39,343 bases of DNA from an uncultured Flavobacteriales bacterium (GCA_913056215.1 CAJXMN010000015.1:1-39343); one strand, 5' to 3'; numbered from the stretch's first letter, positions 26,201 through 34,404 are shown. The notes: generated by a model not told the origin, from the letters alone. Numbers and translations are program-made.

Positions 26201-26498
26201 CAATTGCAGAAGTAGAGGCAAAATCGGGGAAGGCGCTACTTCCGGCAAACTTCACCGTTCCATTGGTTTCAGTATGCACCCGCCAGCTGTCGTCGCCTTT
26301 AGTCACAAGCCCCTCAAGAAGCCCGAAGCCATTCGATTTAACCCAAAACTCAACGGTCATAGACGTGGTAAAGTCAAAGTTACCCTCATTGGCTAGAACG
26401 ACATGGTCGTCTGTACCGTCAAAATCTAATGCGGTCTGCGCATAGGTGATATTCATTAACCCTACTGCAGCACAAAAAGTAATAATTAGTCTTTTCAT
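23262..26498 (-). CDS. T9SS-secreted multidomain surface protein (LamG, FG-GAP, SprB repeats, Por sorting domain)
   Basis: This 1078-residue exported protein has a signal peptide (residues 1-20), then a laminin-G/concanavalin-like domain (about 22-200, ALDFDGTDDHVVLANEG ... WHHVAATYDG), FG-GAP/VCBS calcium-binding repeats (about 245-600, many DIDNDGDIDIV and GDVNGDNLADI-type motifs), an Ig-like segment (about 610-690), SprB-type repeats (about 690-1000) and a C-terminal T9SS sorting domain (about 1005-1078, FNVYPNPSNGNFTI ... GVYTIQL ... KKLMIQ). It should leave the cell through type IX secretion and act as an adhesin or glycan-binding surface protein. The repeats are near identical, a sign of recent expansion. 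A PorP/SprF-like gene converges on it. Confidence 0.93.
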   Translation of the reverse strand: MKRLIITFCAAVGLMNITYAQTALDFDGTDDHVVLANEGNFDFTTSMTVEFWVKSNGFGLLEGLVTKGDDSWRVHTETNGTVKFAGSSAFPDFASTSAIDDNTWHHVAATYDGTTAKIYIDGVEESSVAANDPIDNSSFNVAIGNNLQSLGRAVQAQMDNVRIWSDARTATEITNGMSCEVEPNAQGLVAMYHFNDGIDSGANGSNTLLFDNSGNGNLGTLQNFALTGATSNFVTSNRTDYMSIQAALGSSAQADRMNALEAGDFDGDGFDDLLATTEGGAQDIYFNDGFGHFETPSPIANTIGGVFSVGDIDNDGDIDIVNSGGLTFKVYVNDGAGNFTEQTPVTMNGTGAINVTHIGDVNGDNLADIIIGNAGTNATDLNEIWINNGTAGNPSFIFLEGLNSSYGAISSIDIGDIDNDGNTDIAFSIGTGAAVIHNNSNNTTYPQGQTVGGYNSYVRLLDWNQDGHLDLVSSDGYNNWGVRVFYNDTTGTFLTNAEVIVSIGSGVDYFSYAPTRYADMNGDGFLDVITRYWGGASAGLFLSNGCTVTQQTSCDYKLGPADNSVSIGDYNGDGSPDVFCGARDRKSSVSLNFLTPISTPALSDITSSIGDEVCDGDQISIEATVSNTGTVQWFSNADGSNQIGTGSPFSPTAGPGTYEYYVGSENPNGCRSLLDTIEVIVNENPAVAINTSTSVTSLDCFGDTDGELNVDVTLNGTATSSSYLWDDASNTTTQNLTGVGAGSYSIVVTDDNGCTATTSGTVTEPTDLTASASATDVSCNGDTDGSIDLSVTGGTTSYTYQWDDATNSTTEDLSAVGAGTYNVTVTDANGCTTTATATVTEPDALVATVQATGVSCNGDTDGSVDLSVTGGTTAYTYQWDDAANSTTEDLSAVGPGTYNVTVTDDNGCTTTATATVTEPDALAATSATTAELNGNDGSIDLSVTGGTAPYTYNWTGPNGFTSTDEDPTNLEGGTYNVTITDDNGCVFTFEVIVDSFVGINENTLAKFNVYPNPSNGNFTIQSSENGSVNIVNTNGKTVYTTVVSNGKTTLQLSQLAHGVYTIQLTTNAGFQVKKLMIQ
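23743..24435 (-). repeat. Three 231-base tandem units encoding SprB repeats
   Basis: The phrase encoding TATVTEP recurs at exactly 231-base steps (starting near 23743, 23974 and 24205). Adjacent 77-residue units share stretches such as SCNGDTDGS, DLSVTGGTT, TTEDLSAVG and GTYNVTVTD. The two units nearest the C-terminus are almost identical; the third is diverged, and a fourth, shorter-matching unit lies at about 23512-23742. Confidence 0.85.
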
Positions 26499-26632
26499 AA
26501 GAAATTTATTGTTTAAACATTTCAGTACAAAACAATAAAATGAAAAAGCTTCTTTATTATTTTTAAGGCGGCATAGTGATAAGATGCAATTTCTTGTTGA
26601 CGAAATGCAAAGTCGCTTGACGAATGGGTTGA

Positions 26633-27319
26633 TTATTTTGAAAATAACCGTTCTTGCAAGGCCTTCTTATAATTTCGGGAAATGGGTAGAGCTTCACCAG
26701 TTGTGAGGTAAACAGAGGCATTGGCTTCTTTTATATAGGATGGGTTTACAAAGCATTTTCGATGGATCTGGATGAGGTTTATTTCCAATTCTTCCAATAC
26801 TTTTGTCATGCTTTTACGCTCTACGTAACGTTTTTTAGTCGTGTGAATTTCCGTGTAATTACCTTCAACTTGAAGATATACGATTGAATTTTCAGGTAGG
26901 CGCACGTCGTGAGTACCATCTCGGAAAATGTAGAATTCTTCACTAGCTATTTTCTCGAGTGCGAGTTGCAAATTCACGAAGAGGTCCTGTCGGGAAACAG
27001 GTTTGACTAAATAGCTTAACGGCTTGGATTTTACCGCTTTTGACAGGGTGCTTTCATCGCTATGAGCAGTAAGAAAGATGAATGGAATTTTCAGTTTTTC
27101 AAAGACTCGGGATAGATCAATGCCACTATCATTTTTGCCCAGACGGATGTCAATAAACGCGAGGTCAGGATGGTTATTATCAATCATTTCCAGAGCTTCA
27201 GAAGAGCTGCCAACGACTTCTACATTTATTGTTTCAAATAAGTCCAGCATCATGCTCTTGGTGTTTTCCGCAATGACCAATTCATCCTCAACAATCAAAA
27301 TAGTTTTATAAGTGCTCAT
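26633..27319 (-). CDS. LytTR-family response regulator
   Basis: This 228-residue two-domain regulator has a receiver domain (residues 1-120) with the acidic pair E11/D12, phospho-acceptor D57 in AFIDIRLG, the switch threonine in FLTAHSDES and K107 in LVKPVSRQDL. It is followed by a LytTR DNA-binding domain (about 130-226, SIVYLQVEGNYTEIHTTKKRYVERKSM ... RKCFVNPSYI). It overlaps the end of the sensor kinase gene by 14 bases, so the pair is translationally coupled. Targets are unknown; LytTR regulators in Bacteroidetes often control surface or metabolic genes. Confidence 0.95.
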   Translation of the reverse strand: MSTYKTILIVEDELVIAENTKSMMLDLFETINVEVVGSSSEALEMIDNNHPDLAFIDIRLGKNDSGIDLSRVFEKLKIPFIFLTAHSDESTLSKAVKSKPLSYLVKPVSRQDLFVNLQLALEKIASEEFYIFRDGTHDVRLPENSIVYLQVEGNYTEIHTTKKRYVERKSMTKVLEELEINLIQIHRKCFVNPSYIKEANASVYLTTGEALPISRNYKKALQERLFSK

Positions 27320-29195
27320 CTTTTTTTAACTCAATACTTAGTATAAATTGTTCACTTTCTTTTCGCCATTCAAGTCGAGATTTTAATTGCTTCGCCAGCA
27401 ATTTGATCAAATACACACCCAGACTTTTAGTATTGCTATTCACTTTGGTGACATCAAAGCCAGGACCGTGATCAATTACCCGACAATAAATATTGTTTGA
27501 ATCTGATTTCAGTTCAATATGTAATTTTTTATTTTTACTCACATGTGCGTATTTACAGCTGTTTGTGATCGCCTCGTTAATGATCAAACAAAGTGTTACA
27601 GCCTGAGCTATTTCGACCTCTATCTCGACAAAATCAGTGACCAAAATATCATCGGGATCCTTTCCCATCGCTGCGACAACATTCTTGCTCAGTTCTTCGA
27701 GCGCCTCTTTTAAATTCACTTTTGCATCATTGCGCTTATCGTATAAATTTTTATGAATAGTAGCGATCGAATCTATTCGCAAAACACTATCCTTTAGTTC
27801 TTTTTTGACCTTTTCATTTTCAGATCGATGAGCCTGCATATTGAGCAAACCAGACAACACCGCTAAGTTGTTTTTTACACGGTGACTGATTTCTTGAACG
27901 AGGGCTTCATTTGATTCAAGGGCTTGTGTGAGCTGCAGGTTCTTTGATTCTTTTTCTTCGTTTTCTTGCTTTAACTTCATTTTTAAGCGGCGTTGTTTAT
28001 GTGCATAGATAAAGATGATCATTAGACTGAGGCCAATTAATGAAACGGTGATCCACAAAAAGAAACGTTCTCGATTGATCGCTTTCTTTTCTAATTGTTC
28101 ATTTCTTAGAGAAATTTCCTGTTCGCGAATAGTTTGTTCGTTTTGTTTTTGAGAAAACAACACTTCAACCATTCTCGTATTCACTTCATAATCCTGATCT
28201 TTTTTTGAAATAACTGCTCTCAAACGCTTTCGTTCATAATACTTCATTGAGTCCGGACGATTTAACTGTCCTTGTAAATTCCGGAGATCCTCCAGTAAAT
28301 TGACCTCTAGTTGGTACCATTTTTTTTCCTCAATCAATTCAAGCGCTTTGTGCGTGACCGCCAAGCTTTTCTCTAGCTCTCCAATTGTCCCATAAACAAC
28401 AGAGATGTGATGCATTGCATTGACTGCGTAGCGAATCATTCCTACAGAGCGCCACAAAGAGTCTGCGCGGTGAAAGTGAGGTAGTGATTTTTTATGTTTT
28501 CTTTGGACGCGATAGACATACCCGATTTCATTTTCTGCCGTAGCAATAAGGTCTGCATGGTTTATTGACTCAGCCAAAGCTAAAGACTGCTTGGAATAAT
28601 AAAGTGAGGAATCAAGTTGACCTGTTTCAGAAAAAACTGCTGCGATACGATTCAGGCAACGCGCTTGGTGATAAGTATGTTGTGCTGTTTGATGCAGGAC
28701 CTCTTTTAACGTTTGCATGGCTTTGTCATATTCTTGAATTTTTCGGTACATCTCTCCCAAAGAAATCTTTGCTTCCAGATATTGTTCTTCGTTCTGTGAT
28801 GAATCAGTAATGGTGTTGGCATCCAATAAAAAAGAAAGTGCCTTTCCATTTCTGTCCACTGCTGATAACGAAGATGATAAATCCAAAAATATTTCTGCGC
28901 GCAATGTCGGTTGATTCATCGCTTTGATCCAACGTGCTGCTTTTTCCAGCTCATAATAGGCTTGTGGATAATTTGATTGCCAATAAACCGCTTTTCCATG
29001 TGACCAATGCTTTAGGGCTTTTCCCAAACGTGAAGTCGTATCGATGGATTGAGCAAAAAGGAGAAGACTATCCGGATGGGTATACTTTACACGCTCCTCC
29101 AGAGCTTTGAACGATTCAAAAGATGGCTGGGCCTTTGCATGGGTTTGAATACTCAGTACTAGCAAAAATAATATGGAACAGAGCTGCCTACACAT
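27306..29195 (-). CDS. TPR-containing sensor histidine kinase (HisKA_2 type)
   Basis: This 629-residue kinase has a signal peptide (1-23), a periplasmic region of TPR-type helical repeats (about 60-330, with paired motifs such as YNRIAAVF and ALSFLLDA), a coiled coil (about 350-376), one membrane helix (378-397), a second coiled coil (400-433), and a HisKA_2 dimerisation helix EISHRVKNNLAVLSGLLNMQ with H438. The HATPase domain follows, with LIINEAITNSCKYA (N540, N545) and DHGPGFD (575-581). It should phosphorylate the LytTR regulator encoded by the overlapping gene. The ligand is unknown. Confidence 0.93.
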   Translation of the reverse strand: MCRQLCSILFLLVLSIQTHAKAQPSFESFKALEERVKYTHPDSLLLFAQSIDTTSRLGKALKHWSHGKAVYWQSNYPQAYYELEKAARWIKAMNQPTLRAEIFLDLSSSLSAVDRNGKALSFLLDANTITDSSQNEEQYLEAKISLGEMYRKIQEYDKAMQTLKEVLHQTAQHTYHQARCLNRIAAVFSETGQLDSSLYYSKQSLALAESINHADLIATAENEIGYVYRVQRKHKKSLPHFHRADSLWRSVGMIRYAVNAMHHISVVYGTIGELEKSLAVTHKALELIEEKKWYQLEVNLLEDLRNLQGQLNRPDSMKYYERKRLRAVISKKDQDYEVNTRMVEVLFSQKQNEQTIREQEISLRNEQLEKKAINRERFFLWITVSLIGLSLMIIFIYAHKQRRLKMKLKQENEEKESKNLQLTQALESNEALVQEISHRVKNNLAVLSGLLNMQAHRSENEKVKKELKDSVLRIDSIATIHKNLYDKRNDAKVNLKEALEELSKNVVAAMGKDPDDILVTDFVEIEVEIAQAVTLCLIINEAITNSCKYAHVSKNKKLHIELKSDSNNIYCRVIDHGPGFDVTKVNSNTKSLGVYLIKLLAKQLKSRLEWRKESEQFILSIELKKDEHL

Positions 29196-29217
29196 CTTGG
29201 AGGTTTCGGATCTGTCA

Positions 29218-29225
29218 CGAAAGTA
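29218..29225 (-). promoter_or_regulatory. -7-like box TACTTTCG for the kinase-regulator operon
   Basis: On the minus strand TACTTTCG differs from TAnnTTTG by one base and ends 22 bases before the ATG at 29195. Confidence 0.35.
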
Positions 29226-29249
29226 ATAAAAAAGGTCGAGTTCAGTCTT

Positions 29250-29621
29250 TTAATTGGTTTTGCGTCCTGCATACGCCGTAGAAGAAATACTTCCCGAACC
29301 ACCATAGTGCAAATTAATATAGACACTATCTGGTTCAAATCTGAAATTCATGTAATTAAAACCAGCACTGAAAGAAATAGTTTTTCCATATTCGACGTTG
29401 TTCTCATGTATTCGAGCCCCCAATACGTCGATAGTATCTTCTTCTGATGTAATTGTAATCGCTTTTTGAAAAACGGAATCAGCGCTTTCTCCACTATTGT
29501 CCCAATAGCTTTTCTGTACTTGACAGTCGTAGGTCCCTGCAAAAGGATGTTCCACTTTATCTTTTAGACAACTCGTTAAGGACAAGAAGACTATGCATAC
29601 CATAAGAAGACACTTTTCCAT
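29250..29621 (-). CDS. Hypothetical lipoprotein, 123 aa
   Basis: The signal MEKCLLMVCIVFLSLTSC ends in a lipobox with the cysteine at 18, followed by an aspartate- and serine-rich mature chain with aromatic beta strands (HPFAGTYDCQVQKSYWDNSGE ... FNYMNFRFEPDSVYINLHYGG). The overall pattern suggests a small beta-sandwich or lipocalin-like lipoprotein, as is common in Bacteroidetes, but I recognise no specific family. It lies upstream of, and on the same strand as, the kinase gene, with 54 bases between; whether they share a transcript is uncertain. Confidence 0.65.
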   Translation of the reverse strand: MEKCLLMVCIVFLSLTSCLKDKVEHPFAGTYDCQVQKSYWDNSGESADSVFQKAITITSEEDTIDVLGARIHENNVEYGKTISFSAGFNYMNFRFEPDSVYINLHYGGSGSISSTAYAGRKTN

Positions 29622-29996
29622 ATACTCTCAAATTCTTTTTGGGTAACGTGGGAAAGGCTATTAGGGTTGGGGTTCGTTTCAAAAAATGACTGAAATGATA
29701 TGTTTTTGGATAAAGTCACGTCTCTATAATCAAGACGAAAAGTATTTTGAACTAATTGCAAGACCTAAGTCATACCTTTTACTGATAGCTTGAATGGGAA
29801 CTTTGAATTTTCGTATGTCTTCTTACTTCCATTCCAGTTCAGGAGAAAGCTCTTTTGTGTTCGGAATAAACAGGGCTTTGAGGTAGGCAAGAGAAGAGCG
29901 CAAACGGTACTAATAATACATTAAATAACTGGTTTTTCATGATTGAGATTCTCTTGAGGTTAAGAAAAAAACGGCCCCTAAAAAAGGAGTGATTAA
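29622..29996. other. 375-base gap with one candidate lipoprotein stub
   Basis: Apart from the short minus-strand frame 29839-29940 described separately I see no gene, RNA or terminator here. An A-rich tract ending in GGCCCC near 29970 precedes the end of the 500-residue lipoprotein gene. Confidence 0.4.
29839..29940 (-). CDS. Short lipoprotein-like ORF, 33 aa, possibly a broken gene
   Basis: A minus-strand ATG at 29940 gives MKNQLFNVLLVPFALFSCLPQS and then a short tail to TGA. The hydrophobic core followed by LFSC is a good lipoprotein signal with C18. The tail is only 15 residues. In another frame the same DNA continues KALFIPNTKELSPELEWK to TAA, which looks more like genuine protein, so a frameshift in a small lipoprotein gene is plausible. 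Function unknown. Confidence 0.35.
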   Translation of the reverse strand: MKNQLFNVLLVPFALFSCLPQSPVYSEHKRAFS

Positions 29997-31499
29997 TTAC
30001 TGTGACTCAAATAGAATTGGAATTCTGCATCGTACATTAACGGGTTTTCCCTTGCTTTCTCCAGGAATCCATTTGGGCATTGATTTCACTAGCCTTTTAG
30101 CTTCTTCATCAATTTCCTTTGAGATCCCTCGCATTATAGAAACCCCTCCAATAGAACCATCTTTGAGTACTTTGAATTCCACATATACCTTTCCTTTTGT
30201 ATTTGTTTCGGTTGCTGTTTGTGGGTATTTCAGGTTTTCACTGATCCATTTTTTCATTACCTCAGTCCCTCCTGGAAAGCTAGCTTCTTTATCCGGGAAT
30301 TCAACTATATGAGACGCTTCTTTTTTGTCGTTGTTTCCACTAATATCAATCATTGGTGGAGGTGTTTCTTGTGAATCATTTCTTCTAGTTGCATTTTCAT
30401 TAGTAGAGTGGACATGCCCATTATCTTCGTTTACAGAATTGGCCTGTGCATCTTCTCTCATTTTTTTTCGTAGAGCCATTAATCTTATTGCGCTGCTTTT
30501 GAGTAATGCTTTTGATATCATTCCACTGAACTTATTAGGATCTTCATACTTTTCATTGTATGGGATGAACTCAATGGTATCTAGAAGTTTCCCTTCTGAA
30601 TCAAATACCTGCCATGGAGAAATAAATTTTTTATCTTTGATTTTACCTGAAAGCTTTAATGACCCGTCTCTTTCGAAGGTTTTGACATTTCCAGTACCAT
30701 TCGCAATATCTAGAATTGTTTTTTTTCTGCCCATGGAATAATAACTTTCTCTGAAAAGAGTATATTCATCGTGCTTTGAGTAATCCATATCGTAAACTTG
30801 AGCCCCTTTAGAGTTAAACTTTTGGTGTTTTATAATGCTACCTGAATCGTAATTCCTTATTTCAGATAAATCTTCTTTATAATTGTACGACCAGCATTCA
30901 CCTGTGAAATTTCTATCAATGGTATTACACCTCACGCGTTGTTCAAATTCGGAGTGAACATTTAATTCCTTTGACAATTCTTTTAGTTCTAAAATATTAA
31001 AATCAGCTTTTGCTCCAGCTGTATTTGCTGTTATATATTTTCCCTCCACCTCAAGATTTTCTATAACAAAAGGTGCGTAATCTTCTATCCAAAATGAAAG
31101 TGAGGAGTTTGATTTAATGACCTTTACTTGTATGGAATCATATTCTTCTACTTGTTTAATGTATCTTCGTTCAGAAATTTTTGATCCTTTCAAATCACTA
31201 GAAACGTAGCCAACCATTCCATTTTCGAGAATATAAAATAAATAGCCAGCATCTTTATTATGAGTAGCTTCTTCCTGATCAGCGCAAAATAATATTCCTG
31301 CCCACGAACCTCCCCCACTGCGATAAGAGTCCTGTAGCGTTATGTTTGCAGTTAATTCAAAATCCCCAACTTCATTTTTCAACATCCTTTCTGAAACAAT
31401 TCTGTCCTCCATTGAATCAACTGTAAAATTGTTTTCTAGAAGCTTACTTGATGTACATGAAAAACAAAGGAGTAAGAAAACTGGAAAGTATTTTATCAT
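29997..31499 (-). CDS. Lipoprotein with C-terminal TonB domain, 500 aa
   Basis: The N-terminus MIKYFPVFLLLCFSC carries a lipobox (C15) instead of a transmembrane anchor. The long middle includes a beta-rich domain like a jelly-roll (about 30-190, DSYRSGGGSWAGILFCAD), MORN-like segments (about 220-330, with YDSGSIIKHQKFNSKGAQVYDMDYS and FERDGSLKLSGKIKDKKFI) and a charged linker. The last 90 residues are a TonB C-terminal domain, starting near FPGGTEVMKKWI, with LKYPQ and GKVYVEFKVLKDGSI, ending RIPILFES. A TonB domain on a lipoprotein is unusual for energy transduction and may be a repurposed binding module. The domain boundaries are by eye. Confidence 0.8.
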   Translation of the reverse strand: MIKYFPVFLLLCFSCTSSKLLENNFTVDSMEDRIVSERMLKNEVGDFELTANITLQDSYRSGGGSWAGILFCADQEEATHNKDAGYLFYILENGMVGYVSSDLKGSKISERRYIKQVEEYDSIQVKVIKSNSSLSFWIEDYAPFVIENLEVEGKYITANTAGAKADFNILELKELSKELNVHSEFEQRVRCNTIDRNFTGECWSYNYKEDLSEIRNYDSGSIIKHQKFNSKGAQVYDMDYSKHDEYTLFRESYYSMGRKKTILDIANGTGNVKTFERDGSLKLSGKIKDKKFISPWQVFDSEGKLLDTIEFIPYNEKYEDPNKFSGMISKALLKSSAIRLMALRKKMREDAQANSVNEDNGHVHSTNENATRRNDSQETPPPMIDISGNNDKKEASHIVEFPDKEASFPGGTEVMKKWISENLKYPQTATETNTKGKVYVEFKVLKDGSIGGVSIMRGISKEIDEEAKRLVKSMPKWIPGESKGKPVNVRCRIPILFESQ

Positions 31500-32338
31500 G
31501 ATCTAAAAGTTAATAAGTCTGATTCGTAGCACTTACAAGAAAGTGCATCAATGTATTTCCGCCAAGTTAGTAAAAGTCGAAGAAAAATTTAGGTGGTGTA
31601 GCTAAGTTTTTTTCTGTACTACATTGTTAAGTTATGATTTGAACAACTTTCGTGATGGAAGAGGATCATCACTTGATCGCCATATCTGTCGCCTTTTAAG
31701 TTTGTTTTAAAGAACTTTTGTTGTTTGGGTTAGTTGAATTAAACCAAGGTATCTAACTATTTTTCTGTAGATTAAACTACAGGTTCTGAAAGTTTTTTCT
31801 TCTCTAAACTGATAACGATTATGATAAATCGTTAACAAACTTTGATTTTAGAATTTTTACTCGTTTCGGATGGCAAGCTTTTATAAATGGATAAGCGCTT
31901 TTTTAAGTGTCATATTTTTTTATTGAGTTAGTGGCTGATTTCGAGGAGCATTACACACTAATGAATTATTATTTCAAAAGAAGTAACCTATCTGTTAAGT
32001 TTATTTATTGACTCATTGGGGCCAGGGTCTAGCTAAACCACGTTTTAATGCGGTTTAGGTTTGTTAATGGTAGTTTATTTCTTGTATATTAAATTAGATA
32101 AATCATCATTTTTGAAATTCAAGTTTTTACTTACTTTGGTTGATTTAAATTTATTGATTGCATTAATCAACATTCTGTGTTTACCCCAAATAAAGTGAAT
32201 CCAAAGGACCGTGAATAGCTATTCAGATTGTTTTAAGTGGATCAGTGCAGAATCTCACGAAATACAATCAAACCCACCCTTGCAATTCCACAATTATTGC
32301 GATATTTATAACCAATTTTTGTATAAATTCAGACTGAT
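31500..32338. other. 839-base AT-rich noncoding stretch with inverted repeats
   Basis: No open frame of useful length is present on either strand. Small inverted repeats are seen at 31765-31782 (CTGTAG/CTACAG), 31814-31833 (AACGATT/AATCGTT), 32033-32058 (CTAAACC/GGTTTAG) and 32154-32170 (TTGATT/AATCAA). The last lies upstream of the carboxylase gene and could be an operator. A weak -7 match AATTTTTG at 32314-32321 is the best promoter candidate. The rest shows nothing recognisable. Confidence 0.5.
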
Positions 32339-33895
32339 ATGGGTAACGAGATGGAAGAAAAGAACGAGAAATTGTTAGCGAAACGCGCTGAAGCCAAGCT
32401 AGGTGGTGGTGAAAAACGCATCGAAGCACAACATAAAAAAGGCAAGTTAACTGCTCGGGAACGTATCGAATTGCTCGTAGATGAGGATTCATTCCAGGAG
32501 CTGGGAATGTTCGTGGAACATCGTTCGAAAGATTTCGGTCTGGACAAACAAAAAATTGCTGGTGATGGTGTTGTTACTGGGTATGGTACAATTCACGGTC
32601 GACCGATTTATGTATTTTCACAAGATTTTACAGTTTTAGGAGGTTCGCTTTCTGAGACACATGCAGAGAAGATCTGTAAGATTATGGACCTCGCGTTGAC
32701 GAGCCAAACACCGTTGATTGGTCTAAATGATTCGGGAGGAGCTCGTATTCAGGAAGGAGTGGTTTCTTTGGCTGGTTATGCTGATATTTTCTATCACAAT
32801 ACCCGTGCTTCGGGTGTCATTCCTCAATTGAGTGTCGTTATGGGGCCTTGTGCCGGTGGAGCCGTTTATTCTCCAGCTCTAACAGATTTCATCTTTATGG
32901 TAGAGGATACTTCTTATATGTTTGTTACTGGGCCAAACGTGGTGAAAACCGTGACTCACGAGGAAGTGACCTCAGAAGATCTTGGAGGTGCAAAGGCGCA
33001 CGCAGAGAAATCTGGAGTCAATCATTTTACCAGTGCGAATGACGTAACGGTACTGAAGGATGTGCGCGATTTGATGTCGTATTTACCCCAGAACCACAAT
33101 TCAACTGCGCCGCATACGGAAGCATTTGACTTCGACGAAAAGAAATTAGATACAATTGCTGGTATTTTACCCGATAACTCAAACATGCCTTACGATATCC
33201 GTGAGGCAATCGATTGTGTGATCGATGATAATTCCTTCAGAGAGGTGCACAAAGACTTTGCAACAAACATCGTAGTAGGATTTGCACGTGTGGAAGGAAG
33301 AACAATTGGAGTTGTAGCAAACCAACCAATGTCGCTAGCGGGAGTACTGGATATCGATTCATCAAGAAAAGGAGCGCGTTTTGTACGCTTCTGTGACGCT
33401 TTTAATATTCCACTATTAACATTCGAAGATGTGCCAGGATTCTTGCCAGGAACGGATCAGGAGTGGAATGGAATTATTGCACATGGAGCGAAGTTGCTTT
33501 ATGCATTTAGCGAAGCAACTGTTCCACGTATTACGATCATTACGCGTAAAGCCTACGGCGGAGCCTTTGATGTGATGAACTCAAAAAATATCGGCGCTGA
33601 CTTGAACTTTGCATGGCCTTCTGCTGAGATAGCCGTAATGGGAGCAAAAGGAGCTGCGGAAATCATCTTCAAAAGAGAAATTGCAGCAGCAGGAGATCCG
33701 GAAGCAAAACTTAAAGAGAAGGAGGAAGAATATGGAGACATGTTTGCGAATCCTTACCGAGCGGCAGAACGCGGTATTATCGATGATGTGATCAAGCCAG
33801 CGGAAACGCGTGCTAAAGTTGTTGCTGCTTTCAAAATGCTGGAGAACAAGAAAGAAGAGTTGCCGCCGAAGAAGCACGGGAATATTCCGATGTAG
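32339..33895 (+). CDS. Acyl-CoA carboxylase, carboxyltransferase (beta) subunit
   Basis: This 518-residue carboxyltransferase of the PccB/MmdA family moves CO2 from biotin to an acyl-CoA, usually propionyl-CoA. The N-terminal half has [45 protein letters not shown] and [12 protein letters not shown] with the oxyanion [13 protein letters not shown]. The C-terminal half has [30 protein letters not shown] and the second oxyanion segment [10 protein letters not shown]. All conserved elements are present and the length is normal. The biotin carboxylase and biotin-carrier subunits are not adjacent, so they must be encoded elsewhere. M5 (32351) is an alternative start. Confidence 0.95.
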   Translation: MGNEMEEKNEKLLAKRAEAKLGGGEKRIEAQHKKGKLTARERIELLVDEDSFQELGMFVEHRSKDFGLDKQKIAGDGVVTGYGTIHGRPIYVFSQDFTVLGGSLSETHAEKICKIMDLALTSQTPLIGLNDSGGARIQEGVVSLAGYADIFYHNTRASGVIPQLSVVMGPCAGGAVYSPALTDFIFMVEDTSYMFVTGPNVVKTVTHEEVTSEDLGGAKAHAEKSGVNHFTSANDVTVLKDVRDLMSYLPQNHNSTAPHTEAFDFDEKKLDTIAGILPDNSNMPYDIREAIDCVIDDNSFREVHKDFATNIVVGFARVEGRTIGVVANQPMSLAGVLDIDSSRKGARFVRFCDAFNIPLLTFEDVPGFLPGTDQEWNGIIAHGAKLLYAFSEATVPRITIITRKAYGGAFDVMNSKNIGADLNFAWPSAEIAVMGAKGAAEIIFKREIAAAGDPEAKLKEKEEEYGDMFANPYRAAERGIIDDVIKPAETRAKVVAAFKMLENKKEELPPKKHGNIPM

Positions 33896-33901
33896 GGTGG
33901 G

Positions 33902-34316
33902 GAGTATTGAGCAAGAGTATTGAGCAGGAATAGTGTTTATTGATGTAGTCAAGATGCGTATAATCTTATCACAGTTTTCGATGACGATCTTTCTCTTTCC
34001 ATCGTGGCTAATGATATATTTAGATTCAATAAATAGCTGAAGCCAATATAAAGTCTCGTTTGCCTCTTTCGAGAGGTGTTTTTTTTGTGATAAAAGCTCT
34101 TCGACTAAAAGCATAATTCGCTTCAGAAATAGTTGCTACAATGGATGTCGCACTGCGTAGTAATTGTTTCGATATAACAAACGCTTTTCTTGCAACTAAA
34201 GATTTATGGAGCTCAATTATTTCTAATGAAAAATTAAATGATTGTTACAAACAATGGGTTTTGATCCATAATTTACTTTTTTCTTTAAAACTACTCACTA
34301 CTCTTGCTCTCTACTC
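33902..34316. mobile_element. 415-base element with inverted ends carrying a broken four-helix-bundle gene
   Basis: The left end 33902-33926 and the reverse complement of 34292-34316 match at 21 of 25 positions. Both contain the core GAGCAAGAGTA and have an internal repeat structure (GAGTATTGAGCA appears twice at the left). Between them lies only the decayed four-helix-bundle gene on the minus strand. The element sits 6 bases after the carboxylase stop codon, and no target-site duplication was obvious. Confidence 0.5.
33932..34269 (-). pseudogene. Four-helix-bundle (S23/IVS-type) protein gene, frameshifted
   Basis: Three minus-strand frames add up to one protein of the four-helix-bundle family (23S rRNA intervening-sequence type): MDQNPLFVT, then SFNFSLEIIELHKSLVARK, then VISKQLLRSATSI and SEANYAFSRRAFI, then KEANETLYWLQLFIESKYI ... 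ENCDKIIRILTTSI. The first break lies near 34237. The second falls in a run of eight A residues (34079-34086), where seven would restore the frame. The family is found in rRNA insertion elements and is related to the accessory protein of diversity-generating retroelements; its role as a free gene is unclear. The open frame 33581-34114 on this strand is only the last piece plus antisense carboxylase sequence. Confidence 0.75.
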
Positions 34317-34404
34317 ACTATATCACTCGTCACTAATCGCAGGTTAAACAAAAATGCGTATATTCATATTTCTCAACAATTGACAAACAAAGGAAATAGG
34401 ATAT

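Noticed and set aside
33581-34114. Minus-strand 177-codon frame as an intact gene
   Set aside because: Its start is an internal ATG of the broken four-helix-bundle gene and its last 100 codons are antisense to the carboxylase gene.
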